Part shown: one piece after another, positions 46,720 to 58,920 of the stretch
Layout of the letters: each line of letters starts with the position of its first letter
How positions within the stretch are numbered: the first letter of the stretch is position 1
Source: Puffinus mauretanicus
Lineage: Eukaryota; Chordata; Aves; Procellariiformes; Procellariidae
Direction of reading: 5' to 3'
Length of the DNA: 64,000 nucleotides
NCBI GenBank assembly: GCA_023333565.1
Contig: JAJKFH010004158.1
Span: 1,922,001 to 1,986,000 of the forward strand
Notes under the pieces: generated by a model
What the model saw: only the letters and a program-made list of their open reading frames with translations
What the model was told of the DNA's origin: nothing
The model's database searches: none
Translations under genes and position numbers: made by a program

Positions 46720-49700
46720 CATCAATTATTAAAACCATCCTCCTTTTTCAGAAACATTTTTCTGGCCCCACAACATCAGGAGTTTTGATTTATCAGGACC
46801 GGGGATACTGGGGTCTCACCCCGCACTTGGTATGAGAGAGGGATGTTCAAGTGACAGGACCACTCTGCACAATCACCTTGGATAATAAAATTGAAGCAAA
46901 CACCTCAGATGGAACAAGAAGGACCACTTTCCCTCTGTTAATTTATATTTTATCATCGATTTCAATTATGCTGGCCACCGAAGCATGCAGAATTCACATG
47001 CTTCTTGCTGCCTCTATAAACAAGCAGAGCCAAAGCTGCGCGTTCCCGTGATCCCAACGGCCAAGCTTTCGCAGCTGTGCAAAATGCCTGGGCTTCCTCC
47101 GCCCGCCCTGGCATCGAGTCGCTTTGCTTTCTCTGCCAAATCGGATAGAGTCCTCTCCTCTGCCTACTCATTTTGCCACGCGACCTGCGAACAACCATCT
47201 GCCTTACGTAGCCATGTTACCTTCAGCAAGGCCAGAAATTTCTCCAAGTGCCGACCAACATTCAGCATTCCTGTTTGCCTCTTTCAAAGCAGATCTGAAC
47301 ACACGTTTCCCTAGAGAGAACAACCAACCTTCCATCTCTACGGAAGGAAGAGATAAATATACAAATAAACACCCAGCTTCCTCCCAGACTTGAGATTTTT
47401 TACTGTAATCCGTCTCTAAGTTTCATTTCCACATTCTCCAGGCTTCTCTAAATAAAAAAGCCCAGAGAGGTAGAAGCACCGACATTTAGATGACCAGAGT
47501 AACGACATGCTAACAATACATTAACTACGACAAACTATGAGCTTTGCCATGCTCAGAAAGAGCCCGCTGTGAAGGCAAGAGCAAATGCCTTTTCCCCCCG
47601 TGCTTGCTGAAGGCACAGCGCCGCTGCGCTAGCAAACGCCATCCAACTCCCCCGCTGCAGGCCAGCCCTGCGGTGATTTTCAATTGGCTTTTTGTCACCT
47701 CCTTAATCCAGAAGCTGGCTTCTTGACAGTGGGCAATGAGTGTCTAAGTGCTCTCAGAGAGCTCTCCTAGCAAGGGTCTTTCCTCAGTCAAAAACTGGAT
47801 GACAGCGTGATGCCTTTACCTGTCAGCATCCCTGACACCAACTACTTTTCTCATTGATCGAGCACTTCTCCAGCAAGACCTAACCAGGGGCCAAGCAGCT
47901 CTGATCTATGCACAGGGGGCATTGCAATAAGGCTTAGTAAAAAGCACTCAACTCTCAGTTTCTCAGGAGCTGTGGAATAAGTTTGGTGCAATATTTTATC
48001 CCCCCCAACCTATTAAGGAGCCACAGTTAAAGCCGAGATTTTCTCTGGAGCAAGATCGCCAAACCAAGGCAGGTTCAGTCGCCTGAAGCTGTGCGGACAC
48101 AAGGGCATCACGCAACGTGCTACGGACAGCGGACTCTTGCTGGGAAGCTGTAGATATTCCTAAAACTCCAGGATAAAGGCTAAAACTAGGAATGACAGAC
48201 TAAAATTTGTTGCCTTTCCTCCACAGTCACAAACAGCTCTTGCTTGCATAAGGGAAAGGCTGGGTAGGTACAGCAGCCTTGGTGCCATTAAAGCTCAGCA
48301 CCACACAAATTTCTTTTAGACCCTTGTAAAGTGGCTCAAGGCTTGGTAGGAGGAAGGGGAAAGTGTATTTAATGGCTGGGACAGAGAGGCCAGTGGGAAG
48401 CCATGTGTCCTACTGCTGAGCAATTCCATCAGTACTGCCGCTGCAATAAAATTGGTAGCGCAGCAGCAAGAATTAGCCGAGATTTGTGTCTGTAGCAAGT
48501 GAAAAGCTTTGCCTGAAGAAGAAGATTGGGTCCAATGTAAAGCGGGAACCCATTTTGCAGAATTGCAGCTCTTAGCTTTTCTTCCCTCTTCAAATGGTCT
48601 CCCTCTGTGCTGCTCTGAGTGTCTGCCTCCACGCTTGGCTATTACTAATTCTGTAAAGCTGTTAGGAACCCATTCACATGGGAAATGGTGAAAGCACATC
48701 ACAATTCTCATCTAAATTTAGGAAACTTGAGAAAAAACCAAACCAAAACCCAAATACATGTGTCCAAATAACAGCATTAAAAAAAAACAATCCAGACAAA
48801 CCTACAGGGCAAAGTCCTCACTGCAACCAGATTCACACATATCAAACCAAGAGCTAGTTTACCAAAAAGTTTGGATTTTGTATTTTCATTGTCCCTTAAA
48901 AGAAGGGAAAAAATAGGCCGGGGAGCCTCAGCACTAGGTGAGTGACCTTCATTCACAAGGCCAGTTACCTTCTTTCTCCAAAGGGAGAGAAAGTCTTGAC
49001 ATCTTTTGAAGGATGGAGCATGCTGCAGATACAACCTTCCTATTTATAGTAGAGAGCAGGCCGAGGCAGATATATATGGAAATTAAGGGTTTTTACTGAG
49101 ACAGACTTCTTTTATGGGTTTCATCTGCAGCCAGCTGAAGGACTTTACTAATTCAGTCAAAAAGCACCATTCGTCCATGCTAGTTTGTGCATTGAGTTTC
49201 TATCAAGTTACAACACAGTCCTTTCAGAAATGAAGTTATTGCAGCTATCCAACCAAAAAATACAATCTCAGCTCTCAAACAACTTCTATTTGCTATTTAT
49301 GCTTGGACCACTGCAACTTGCTTATCCTAAATTCTGGTTTAATGAAAACTGCTAATAACTCCCCAGATACAGCTGACAAAGTGATGAGCAAAACCTTCCT
49401 CCACAACAGTAACAAAGAATTTTATTAAGCTGGGAACATCAAGGGAGGGCTTTTAATACCAGTATTTGAACAGCATTAAAGGCCAAGGTCTTTCTCAAAC
49501 ATCTTCACCAAGTCAGGAGCTACAGGATTCATACCCTTCCTGCTCAAAGAGGGTGTCTGTGTGTCACAGGGGCAGGTTGTATATTTTAAAAGCCAGGGTC
49601 CCTTTTGTTCTTAGATAATGAAATTTGTTTCTTTAGACAAGTTATTATTAAAACAAGTTCTCCATAGAATTTGAACAGGACTGGAGACAATTTCAGGAAA

Positions 49701-49873
49701 AGCACAGCATTCATCTTGGGTGTAGAAAGGGCACAGCGTGTAAAGCAGCCATCTGCAGTACTTTATCTTCTCACCAAATCTATAAACCGAGGGACCGTAT
49801 TTTAGAAAAGAATTGTTTGAGAAAGGGTTACACCTCAGGAAACTCAGCGGTGTTACTCATAAAGAGCCAGTTG
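46720..49873. other. Non-coding stretch, GC-richer than the left half
   Basis: Unique sequence with scattered CpGs (for example 47030-47230, 47570-47660 and 48040-48140). Many overlapping open frames on both strands, including one of 131 codons at 48316-48711, lack domains and are read as chance. Confidence 0.45.
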
Positions 49874-49893
49874 TTTTTTTTTTTTCCCCCCAG
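49874..49893 (+). other. T12-C6-AG polypyrimidine tract
   Basis: Twelve T and six C followed by AG at 49892-49893. It is a textbook splice-acceptor shape, and a GT donor-like site follows 51 bases later, discussed as a candidate micro-exon under findings. It may equally be a plain low-complexity tract. Confidence 0.4.
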
Positions 49894-52276
49894 AGTGAAT
49901 TTTGTGCAGAAATCCTATTGTTTTGCACAAGAAAGGGCACATTGGTAAAAAACATACAAAAATCTGCTAACAATACTCAAGATTTAACCTTTGAAATAAT
50001 AAAAGAGGAGATTCCTAGTTCCCGCAGGTCGGTTGTCCTTGCTGTCCCAAAACTCAGCCGACCCAAGCTCACAGCTACATAGGATCGCTGCCGAGCCTTG
50101 CTGTAAGGGCAGCCACGGGGATTGACGCCCCATGAGACGTGCTGGGGCCTTATTGTCCTTCCCAACGCAGAAAACCTGGTGGTCTCTAGATCTAGTGGGA
50201 AGTTTCCCAGTCACATGGGTTTCTCCTCTGAAAAACTGCACTCAACAGAAGTAACCTCTAGAAAATAATTGTGGAATTTATTTTATCGGAGTCACTTTAA
50301 TCTTAATATCAAAACAACCTGATGGAGTAAAAAAGCTACAATAAATGGAAAACACAGTGGTTTTTGCCTTTGCAAAAACTCATCATTTTCATCTTTGTTT
50401 GCCTTGCTTCAGGGCAAAACAGAAGGTCAACATCTATGAATTTCTTCAAGGAGAGAAACTCTTTTTTCAGCCCTCTCTTAATGCCATCACGTTCCCAAAG
50501 CTAGAGGTTAAATGAAGTTCAGTGACCTGTGTAATCAGAAGGTATAACTTGCAGAAGACGCGACTACTCCACACTGCATCCGTAAACGCAGAACCTGATT
50601 TCTCTCTGCCACCAAGACAAGTGCCATTTTGCACCTCTTCTTGCCCATGAAATAGCTACCTTCTCTCAGCCCCACGGAGGCAGCAGCCAGTCTTCCTCCC
50701 AAACCTCACACAAAGGTGGAGGCACCATCCCTTTGGGTCTGGTGAGATGCCCCTCACCAGCACGCACCAGCTCTGTCACTGTAGTCCAAGTTACCCGGCT
50801 TGGCCCTAACAACTTGTCCAAGGCGACTACACAAGCCACTTTCTCACAGTGCTAAAATGCTTCCCGTGATATATATAGGAAGTTGCAGGGTCAGAAGCAC
50901 AGAGACAAGACTTGAACATGATGCAACCTCTGGTCAGAAAGCCCTGGCTTGCCAGGAGCGTGGAGAGCACACACCAGTTCATACCCCTCGCTTCTCCCAC
51001 CACCTCCGAGCACAGCGTCAGGTGTGGAAAAAAGGTGGAAAAAAAAAGAAAGGTGGGGAAAAGTGATTATTTTGGGCAGCACAGCTTGCATTTCGCCTAG
51101 GGTCCTCCGCAGCGTGCGCTGTTCACCGGGAGCGGCTTTGCCAGGAGGCAGCTGAGCCAGCTCCTAAACACTGCTGTTTCATTTCTAAAGCACCCCTCAT
51201 CACTCAGGACAGCTGTACAGCTCATTTTTCTTCATGAACCATTCCCAAGTACCTGCGTACAATGCTGCCTTGCAGTTGGAGGTGAGTAGCTGCATGCGAT
51301 TTCCTACTGTTCCATAGAGGGCAGAGGCTGGCGCGGGCAAAAAGAGCGCCCAGCGCACCCGATGCGGGCAAGGGACTCTGAGCCCAGCCCACGAACGGCT
51401 CCCAGTCACCCCAAGGCTGGACCACTTGAAACCTCAGTTGCAGAGGATGGTATCTTAAACTGCTTCCAAAAGGAAAGACCCCACTCAGCACAGAAATCCA
51501 GCATACAGCATCTCTGGGCTTCATCCGGTCATGAAAGATGAGTCCAACCAGCCTGTGCCTTTCTGCCCTTGCAATATTCAGCCCGCGTGTTCACAGCTGG
51601 GATTGAATCCTTTTCCATGAAAGGCATTTTTGGGTCCTTTCTGGCCTTTGAAAAAGGACCATCTCACAGTGCCTCTGTGGTTGCAGAGTGCTGGCGGAGG
51701 CAGGCACATCTTTCTGCTCTCCTCTGGCTTGCAGCGAGGCAGGTCAAGGGACTGACCCTCGGACAGAGGTCTTGCAGTCTGCAGCTGGCAGAACTGAAGT
51801 CAAAAGCAGCCTTTCACTTGTAAAATTAGATTTGCCTGCGATGTTATCAAGCATTGCGGCTCCTGAAGAAAGGAGGGAGGTGTGGTGACATACCTCCTCT
51901 ACACATGCACACACCCGGTATGTTGGTTTTCACATAGAAATGGCAAACACAGGACAGATTTGTTAATTCCCATTCTTTTAAACCATCCTGAAGAGCAGAA
52001 TGAAGCCCTACCCTTCCTTTAAAGGACAAACATACGATCTCCACAAGCACTTGCTCCAAGTTGCAGTCATGTGGCGATGCACACCTTGCATGGGAATCAC
52101 CCCACTGGGGTGGGTGTCCTGACGTGGTGCCTGTTAGCAGCATATGAACACCTCCCACAAATAATCCCCCTTTAAACAGTCCTAAGGTTACCGAAGTCTA
52201 CAAAAGAAAAGCAACGCCAGAATTATGATTGGCCTGAATGGGTTTAACCCACTCAAACCCAATAGTTTTTAATTAT
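49894..52276. other. Non-coding stretch
   Basis: Unique sequence with moderate GC and no recognised gene or repeat. Open frames at 50800-51155 and 51200-51524 overlap on both strands and look like chance. Confidence 0.45.
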
Positions 52277-52292
52277 ATCACCCCTTGGTGAT
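52277..52292. repeat. Small hairpin ATCACC-CCTT-GGTGAT
   Basis: A six-bp perfect stem with a 4-nt loop. It lies just downstream of TGGGTTTAACCCA, itself an inverted repeat around one base. These are small structures; chance is likely. Confidence 0.5.
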
Positions 52293-52813
52293 TACATCCC
52301 AGTAAGGACACGCCACCACCTCCCCCTCTGCGCAGCAGGATTAGGCAATGCCATACAGCTCCTGCTGCTCCCCGTGTCCAGCCGCCGCAGTGCTGTCCCT
52401 CTGGGCCATCCCACGTTTCCATCTTCTACGTTCACCCTCAGCCTACTTCCCCCTCCTCACTTGGGCAAGGGCAAAATAAATACCTCTTACAACCAGTTTA
52501 CTACACAGACAGACTATGCTCCCTCGCCCTTATCTTGCTCCCCGAGAGAGCGAGGACATCTCATAGAGCTCAGCCCGAGGCAGATTTTGAGCATGGAAAA
52601 TGCCAGGTCAGACATGGAGAGCTATAAACAGCGGTGAAGTCCAGGGTAGAGGCAGGTAACTCCCACCTAAGTCAGGCAATATCACATTTAGTTACTTCTT
52701 ATATGAAATAAAAAATGTGGGAAGGAAATTTGCTTGTTTGACCAAACTTTGTCATTTTGCAGTTGGTTTGAGAACACCAAATTGGATTTTAAAATGTTGT
52801 TATGAGAAAGGTT
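52293..52813. other. Non-coding stretch
   Basis: Unique sequence in which I see nothing specific. Confidence 0.45.
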
Positions 52814-52828
52814 AAAAAAAAAAAAAAA
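52814..52828 (+). repeat. A15 homopolymer
   Basis: Fifteen consecutive A. Confidence 0.9.
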
Positions 52829-53149
52829 TTTGAGTAGATTTAGCCATAGAGGCGATTTTAATTTTCCCTGGGCCAGTTCTCTTAGTCAAAGTCAATGTAG
52901 ATCAAAAGAATAATTTATAAGCTTTAATGAGGATATCGATTTGCAAGGTCCCATCTATTTATGTGAGCGGGAAGCGGGGTGACGGGGCAAGGAGCCCTGC
53001 AAGCTGCGGCCAGAGCCTTGTTCAAGGGTGTAAACCCTCACAGGGCACAGAGAGCCCGTGCCGGCATGGGGAAGGTGCACGACGCAGCCAGCCCGGGCGG
53101 CAGTCTCATCTCTCCCAGCAAGGATAGACATCAGTGTTTCCAAACAACT
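52829..53149. other. Non-coding stretch, partly GC-rich
   Basis: Unique sequence with a GC-rich, CpG-containing part at 52960-53110. The overlapping short open frames are not gene-like. Confidence 0.4.
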
Positions 53150-53470
53150 CACCACCTAATTTGTACTTATGCAAAAGAGCCGTCCCATAACACAAATCAT
53201 CAAGCAATTAACATGCAACACTTCAGCGAGACTCTCCGTTGCTTGTTGTTGAACTATCTTCAATGCTATTAATGAGAGCTAATTAAATCAATCAAGTCAC
53301 CACCGTACTCAAACATGACTGTAGTTACTGAACCTGTATCAGATAGGGAGTGTTTTCTCAGGCACTGTAAATATCAAGATGCACATTTATCATGCTGTCC
53401 TTCCAGCATACATCTGTTCTCACTGCTGTGTGTTTCATTTATCATATGTTGTCACCATCCCTACCCCCAA
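53150..53470. promoter_or_regulatory. Candidate conserved non-coding element
   Basis: A complex AT-leaning block with AATCATCAAGCAATTAAC, GCTATTAATGAGAGCTAATT and AAATCAATCAAGTC motifs. Several homeodomain- and PBX/MEIS-like cores occur, with no low-complexity runs. Enhancer-like by texture only. Confidence 0.36.
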
Positions 53471-53815
53471 TACATCTAGGTGTCAATTAATTCTTCCCTG
53501 TGCGGCTCAAGCGCATCGTACTGAATAATCTCTATCTTAATATCTATCCACAAGCTCTCCTTATAGGGGAGCACCAACGCTCAGCCACGGCCCCTGAATT
53601 ACCTGACTGTGACCATAACCTCTCCGTTTCTGTATTGCGAGTTCTTAAAACCTCAAACCACCTCCACACAGTCGGGTATTTTTCAGGGGAAATGATGGAG
53701 GTTTTGACTCCCTTCTCCCCCCTCCCAGGGCTTGCCAGGAGATTTGCAGCGCACTTCAACAAAAGAAACTTTTCTGAGAAGTGTTTCCAGGAAAACCCCT
53801 CAGGCGGGTAATTGC
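53471..53815. other. Non-coding stretch
   Basis: Unique sequence. Open frames on both strands (53500-53811 plus, 53544-53987 minus) overlap almost fully and show no domain. Confidence 0.4.
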
Positions 53816-54120
53816 TATGGACCTTCAAAATGCTTTTTATAACTGATGAGTATTCAAATAACAGATTTCTCTCAACATTTGCAGTATTAGGCAATGGCAT
53901 TTCTGCTATACCGCCAGCCCACATGCCTACCGCTCCGTTACCATACGCGTGCAGGGGGATGATAGTCTTTCTAAACAGGAGCATCATCTCTCATTATATT
54001 CTAACATTTGGTCTCTATTTATGTTTCTGCTCTTTCTGGCTAAGTCTCCTTTTTATTTACAAATCAGCTATATTAATGTGCTTTGATTTCAACACTGGTT
54101 GTTTATTTCACAGATAAATC
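53816..54120. promoter_or_regulatory. Candidate conserved non-coding element
   Basis: A complex block free of simple repeats, with retained CpGs in its middle (ACCGCTCCGTTACC, ACGCGTGC) and AT-rich flanks carrying TATTAATGTGC. Enhancer-like by texture; conservation is unmeasured. Confidence 0.33.
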
Positions 54121-54883
54121 AGTTGGCAAAAGGAAAACCCACCCTAACGGAAACCAGCACCAGCTCTGACACCACCTATATATTTGTCATTACTCAATAG
54201 TAGATTTAAAAGTAGCGGGTTTTTTACTTCACAAACATACCTGCTGGCATTTTCCATGTTTTAATTATAAAAATACCGACTTGCAGGTCAGAGAGGGAGC
54301 AGCTAACTAATGCAGCATTAATTTCTTGCACACCCCTTGGAAGTACATCCCCTGCCCTGCCACCGTGGAGAAGAGAGATGGCGCGAAGCCCCTGCGTGTG
54401 TCCTCGATGGAAGGACACCGGGGAAAAGCACAGGAGCCCATGCATGGAAGCGGGATCCCTGTGAAGAGCCACACCGAAAACCCAGAGGGAGCTGCAAAAA
54501 AATCCTAACCCAAAACACCAAACAAAAGCAATTAGAAAAATAACACCTTGTTAGAGGTAGCGGCAGCGAGTCACAAGCCAGAATTTAACGCACTTTATTC
54601 CAAGTGCGTTTAAGCAAGAGGCATCATTGCCTAAGATGAATTCACGGGTGGTTTTGCCCTGACTCTGCAGCCGCGCAAGGAATTACGGGCACATAAGCCT
54701 TGTGCCTCAATTTCTCTGGACTTGGCACCCTGGAGAAAAAGCAGAGTAATGCTTCAAACCAACGGCCTTACGCTGGCGTGAGACAGACTCGGGCTGTATG
54801 AGGATGAACAGGGGATCAGTTCTTATCCCTCTGTGTAAAAGGCTTTCAGAGCTTCATCTGAACACTGCCAAAGACACACTAGG
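54121..54883. other. Non-coding stretch
   Basis: Unique sequence with moderate CpG content. Several mutually overlapping open frames at 54224-54543 occur on both strands. No gene is recognised. Confidence 0.45.
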
Positions 54884-54908
54884 AATAATAATTTGGGTCA
54901 TTATTATT
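54884..54908. repeat. AATAATAAT / ATTATTATT inverted repeat
   Basis: Nine-bp perfect arms (54884-54892 and 54900-54908) around a 7-nt spacer. The arms are simple AAT repeats, so the symmetry is of low information. Confidence 0.6.
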
Positions 54909-54951
54909 AATTATTATAGTGGTATGTAAGCTCCTAGCAGAGATTAATGCC

Positions 54952-54971
54952 GGGGGGGGGGGTGGGGTGGG
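54952..54971 (+). repeat. G11-T-G4-T-G3 tract
   Basis: Eighteen G in twenty bases, giving strong G-quadruplex potential on + strand. It lies 44 bases after the AAT inverted repeat. Confidence 0.9.
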
Positions 54972-55599
54972 TCCCTTTTCACCCATCATCCAGCTGTAGA
55001 AGGACCCAAGAGGTGAAATCAAGGCCTTCTGATGGCAGAGGAGATGACAGCATATCATTAGGCATTGCCATATACAAAAGCAAGCAGCGTTTTCAGTTTC
55101 TGTGACCTCTCTGGGTACAAAGAAGAAGAGTTTCTTTTCTTCCTTCCCCAAAATCCAATTTCTTCTACCACTGAGCAAAGAAAGTTAAAGGTGCTGCAGA
55201 AGAGACAAGCAGAGCACGTACCTGCTTTAGCATTGCCACCCACAGAGCAGCGGCTAAGTCTGCACTAGGAGAGCTCAGGAGAGCCGATCGTGAAATAGAA
55301 AAATCTCAAAGAAAAGGTGGAAAAAATAATATATTTTTGGTTATTCTGGTTTTTGCATTTTGTGACACCCTCCTCCCAATGTCTGAAAAAAATTATTTTT
55401 TTGCCAGACACCCATTTTCTATCGTGAAAGTCATATGGGGAAAAAAATTTCACCCCTTGCGGTGATGATCACAGAGACACGGCGTCTGAAAACCAAGTCA
55501 CACGTAGTGCTACATCTCACAGAGAAACTTCAGTCCTGACCCCCACCGCGTTAGCGAGCTCAAGCCCTAATACAAGCTCCCCCTGTGTCTTTGTGTCTT
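54972..55599. other. Non-coding AT-rich stretch
   Basis: Unique sequence with short A and T runs around 55318-55450. Nothing is recognised. Confidence 0.45.
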
Positions 55600-55870
55600 G
55601 CTGCAGCAATTTTAAGGCCATGGCAGACTTGTTTATCGAATAAATACATTTGGCTGCGCATGGGTCTCTCCAACTTCAGAGAGGATCAATGAAATCCTTT
55701 CCTTAGAGGAAAGAGCCTGACAAAATTATTGGTTTAATCCACCTAATATCATTTGGTCGAGTAAATTAATGTGACTAAAAGCATTCTGTCAGTTAAAGGC
55801 ATTTCATCAGGCGCATACACATAATTCTGGTGACAAAGTGATTTTTGTCAACAAAATACTGCCTGGCACA
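55600..55870. promoter_or_regulatory. Candidate conserved non-coding element
   Basis: A complex unique block with TTTATCGAATAAATAC, ATTATTGGTTTAATCC, GTAAATTAATGTGAC and GTGATTTTTGTCAAC. It is dense in homeodomain-type cores and free of low-complexity runs. Among the window's blocks it looks most like a vertebrate ultraconserved-type element, but this is judged by eye only. Confidence 0.38.
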
Positions 55871-58559
55871 CGTCCAGAAGTTTGTTTAGCAGCGAGCGAG
55901 AACACAGTAAAGGCAGAAATCAGATCCTGAAGATTATGCAGTTATAAAAAGACAGGAAGGAGAGAGAAATTATCTGTTTGCTGCCAGACTGTGGGAAGTA
56001 GTTTACATGAAAGGAGATGGCGTTTACAAGGCAACATCAGCTTCCTATGGGCCTTTAACGTTAGCGTAAATCAAATCCTCGACGCAGAGCCACGGTCACA
56101 TTGCACGGGTGTTTCGTTTCCTACTCTGCTTTTGATCCTACAGTTGGTAGATCTGTTTAATGTGTTAATTACAAAGTCCTCTGGTCTTTATCCAACATTT
56201 CTTCTGTTTATTGGTGTGTTTGGCATCAGAAACATGCAAATAAGGCGACCGAATTATTTTGCCTTTCACGTATCATCGCGCCTTCATCTAGTCTGCTTTG
56301 AAAAGGCACCAGTGGCTGAACCTCAGCCCCAAGTCTGCAAACCCAGGGATGCTGCAAACACACAAGTAAAATCCCGCTCAGCCAGTGCACGGGGTCTAAC
56401 AGTCGTGGGGGGACTACCACAGCCCCCCCGCCGGGCTGGATCCCCAAGGTGCTGGCTGCTGCCTCCGAGCAGGGAGGGACAGACCGGGCAGCTGCACCGT
56501 ACGCAGGGCAGTAGCTCAGCACTCCTGGCTCCCGACTTCCCCAAGGCAGCGTTGTGCAGTTCAGGCTCCCACCCTGAAGTGCAATCACTGAAGGGATTGA
56601 TTTACTCTTCTCATCGATTTTAACGAGGTGCTTTGTTAAGTCAGAGCCTAAATCACTCCCTAACACTGGAGAAGCTATTGATACCACCTCAGCATACTCG
56701 AGTGACGCTGCTGTTGGGGGAAAGATCAGAATCTGTGCCAATATTAGTATCTGCAATCATCTAACAGAAAACCTGCCTGTTATATTTCACTGGCTCGGTG
56801 CCTGGCAGTTCTCGCTAACACACTGATAAATGGCTGGGTTTTAGGCATAGGAGGCAACAGGAGACAAGTTTGGAGAAGGCAAGGAGCAAGAATCACAGGC
56901 TGAAGGTCGGTGGCCATGAGCAGGTCAGAGAGCGTGGGGAGCTGGGTGCTGTATGAAGTAATTCACGAGTATAGGGCAAAGAAGAAAAAGCAGAGAGGGA
57001 GGATACAGCTGCTCTGTGCTAAGGAAGCAGAGCTGCAAGGGGCAACACATGCGGGAGCAAGGAAAAGAGTTTCCTACAGCGAAAATGGAGCGCACGGAAA
57101 TACAAACACACAAAAAGGAGGAGTGAAGTTAACAGCAGAGAACAAACAGAGCTATTAAACATCATCTGTCCTCGGGAGATGCTGGCAGACAGAGGAAGGA
57201 GGAAATCTCAGAGCAGCTTTATTTATTTGGTGGAAGTGCTTTTGACTTCCCAGCTGTGCAAGAGCTACAGCAGGAACCCCCAGCCAGGGAGAGGCCGTGC
57301 AGTGCCCGCCGGTGTTTGCGCACCCGAGTTAAAAGTGAAGCAGCTTCTCCTGAGCCTTCAGGCTGCTACAGAAACGGAGGTCAACAGAGCAGCTAGCAAA
57401 AGGCTTCCAGAGTGCTGAGAAGCAAGAAAACTCCCTTCAGTACATCTCTAAACCTTATTTGTGACATGAAAGGACATTGAGGTTTCTAGGAGCTGAGTTT
57501 TGCCTGCCTCCTGCTGAGAAACAGCTTGCCATGCCCCCCAGCACTTGCCATTTTCTTCTCTGCCTTGTGGTACCATACAGCAGTTTTTGGAGTCACAGAT
57601 GCAACTCTTTCAGCAAACCCTCTCTTTAGTTACTGTGTTAGGTTCTTCACCGCTGTAGTCATTTTGAAGCCTTTGAGTTGTACTTACAGTTCGGAGTTTG
57701 CAAGGGGAGCTGAAGGGCTCCGATAGGAGAAGCTTAACCAAAAAGCCCTGTTTTTCACACTGGTACACTTGGAGATGTACATCTGGCAGCAGGGTTTACA
57801 TACCTGGGTAATTATTGTCCAGGAGAGAAATTAAATTAGTCTCATCCTTCTCCCTCCGTGGTAGCACTTCAGCTGAAGCAGTAATAAAGAAAAATCTCAT
57901 AAACTAGCCACTGGCCACCGGAGTCATTTGTCTGCTATCGATCCACGGTGTGATTTAATGGGGTGGAAAAGCAGGTACAGGAGGGACGTTTTGTCCCTCT
58001 CTAGGTTAGGGAAGCCCTTGCTGAAGTCTCACTTCATCCTTATAGGCTTCGCTGGCCCTATCCCGCTTCCACCACGTCACCGGCTCGGGCCCTGTGCATG
58101 CATTTCACCTCCTGGTGCCCTGGGGAGGCCGGCTGCTCCCCAGGAGCCAGCGCTGCTCACGAGAGAGGAAAGTCCCTGGGACTTGTGAGAGGGACAAATT
58201 GTTCAATTCTGTGCTTGCTTAGCCTGCCACAAAATGGAAAGAGGTTTAACATCCGTCAGGCAATTTTTGCAGACTCTCATGCCCAAACGTTTGCCTTGGA
58301 GAAAGGGTTTGCTCTTATTCTGCTTGCTGACATTTGCATTCTCTACATCAATAATTGAAAGCTGAAGCCCCACCACAAAACACCTTGAAATTTATGACTA
58401 TTGTCATCAACAGGAACTGCAAAATTAAAACCCAAGACCCTCCCCATCCCCCCTCATCCACAAGCCCAGCTCTGCCTAAATCATGCAAAAAGTCATAAAA
58501 AGGAGCCGCACGCACCAACCCATAAATCCCAGCTGTCCTGTCTCCCCAGCTTAAAACCA
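55871..58559. other. Non-coding stretch holding the longest chance open frame
   Basis: Contains a 210-codon open frame (55991-56623) opposed by a 176-codon frame on the other strand (56226-56756). Neither has a domain, signal peptide or conserved motif that I can recognise. The first half of the 55991 frame crosses AT-rich, possibly conserved sequence with a POU octamer (56234-56241); the second half is GC-rich. I call no gene. Confidence 0.45.
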
Positions 58560-58920
58560 AGTGATAAAGATGCCCCAGAGTTTATATGGCTGCCAGTGCC
58601 CCCGCCCCCGCTGATTGTATACATAAATAAAAACACAATGATCTCATTTGAGTCCCTTAACCAGTAAAAGCGAGCGCTAGGAGCCCCAGCTAGTCTAGAT
58701 GGAGTGACTCACGGTGATTTTTGATTGAAGCTAACTATTAGCGGATACAATTAAGATGCCGTTTCAGTTTAAAGATGAATTGGCCGTGCAGTGACAAATT
58801 GTGAATGCTTATTGCTGCCACGCTGAGGCAGGTAATCAGGGAATGAAGTTGTAATTGTGGCACCTCTTGTTTTGCTTCTGCTGGAGCGCAGAACGCGAGA
58901 TTCAATTTAACAAACAATTT
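58560..58920. promoter_or_regulatory. Candidate conserved non-coding element
   Basis: A complex block with GTGACTCACGG (AP-1-like TGACTCA), GATACAATTAAGATGCCG, TTTGATTGAAGC and GAGATTCAATTTAAC. It has retained CpGs and no simple repeats apart from a short CCCCGCCCCCG. Enhancer-like by texture. Confidence 0.36.

Noticed and set aside
55991..56623. 210-codon open frame, the longest in the window
   Set aside because: No domain, signal peptide or motif is recognised, it is opposed by a 176-codon frame on the other strand, and composition changes half-way from AT-rich to GC-rich. Best explained as chance.
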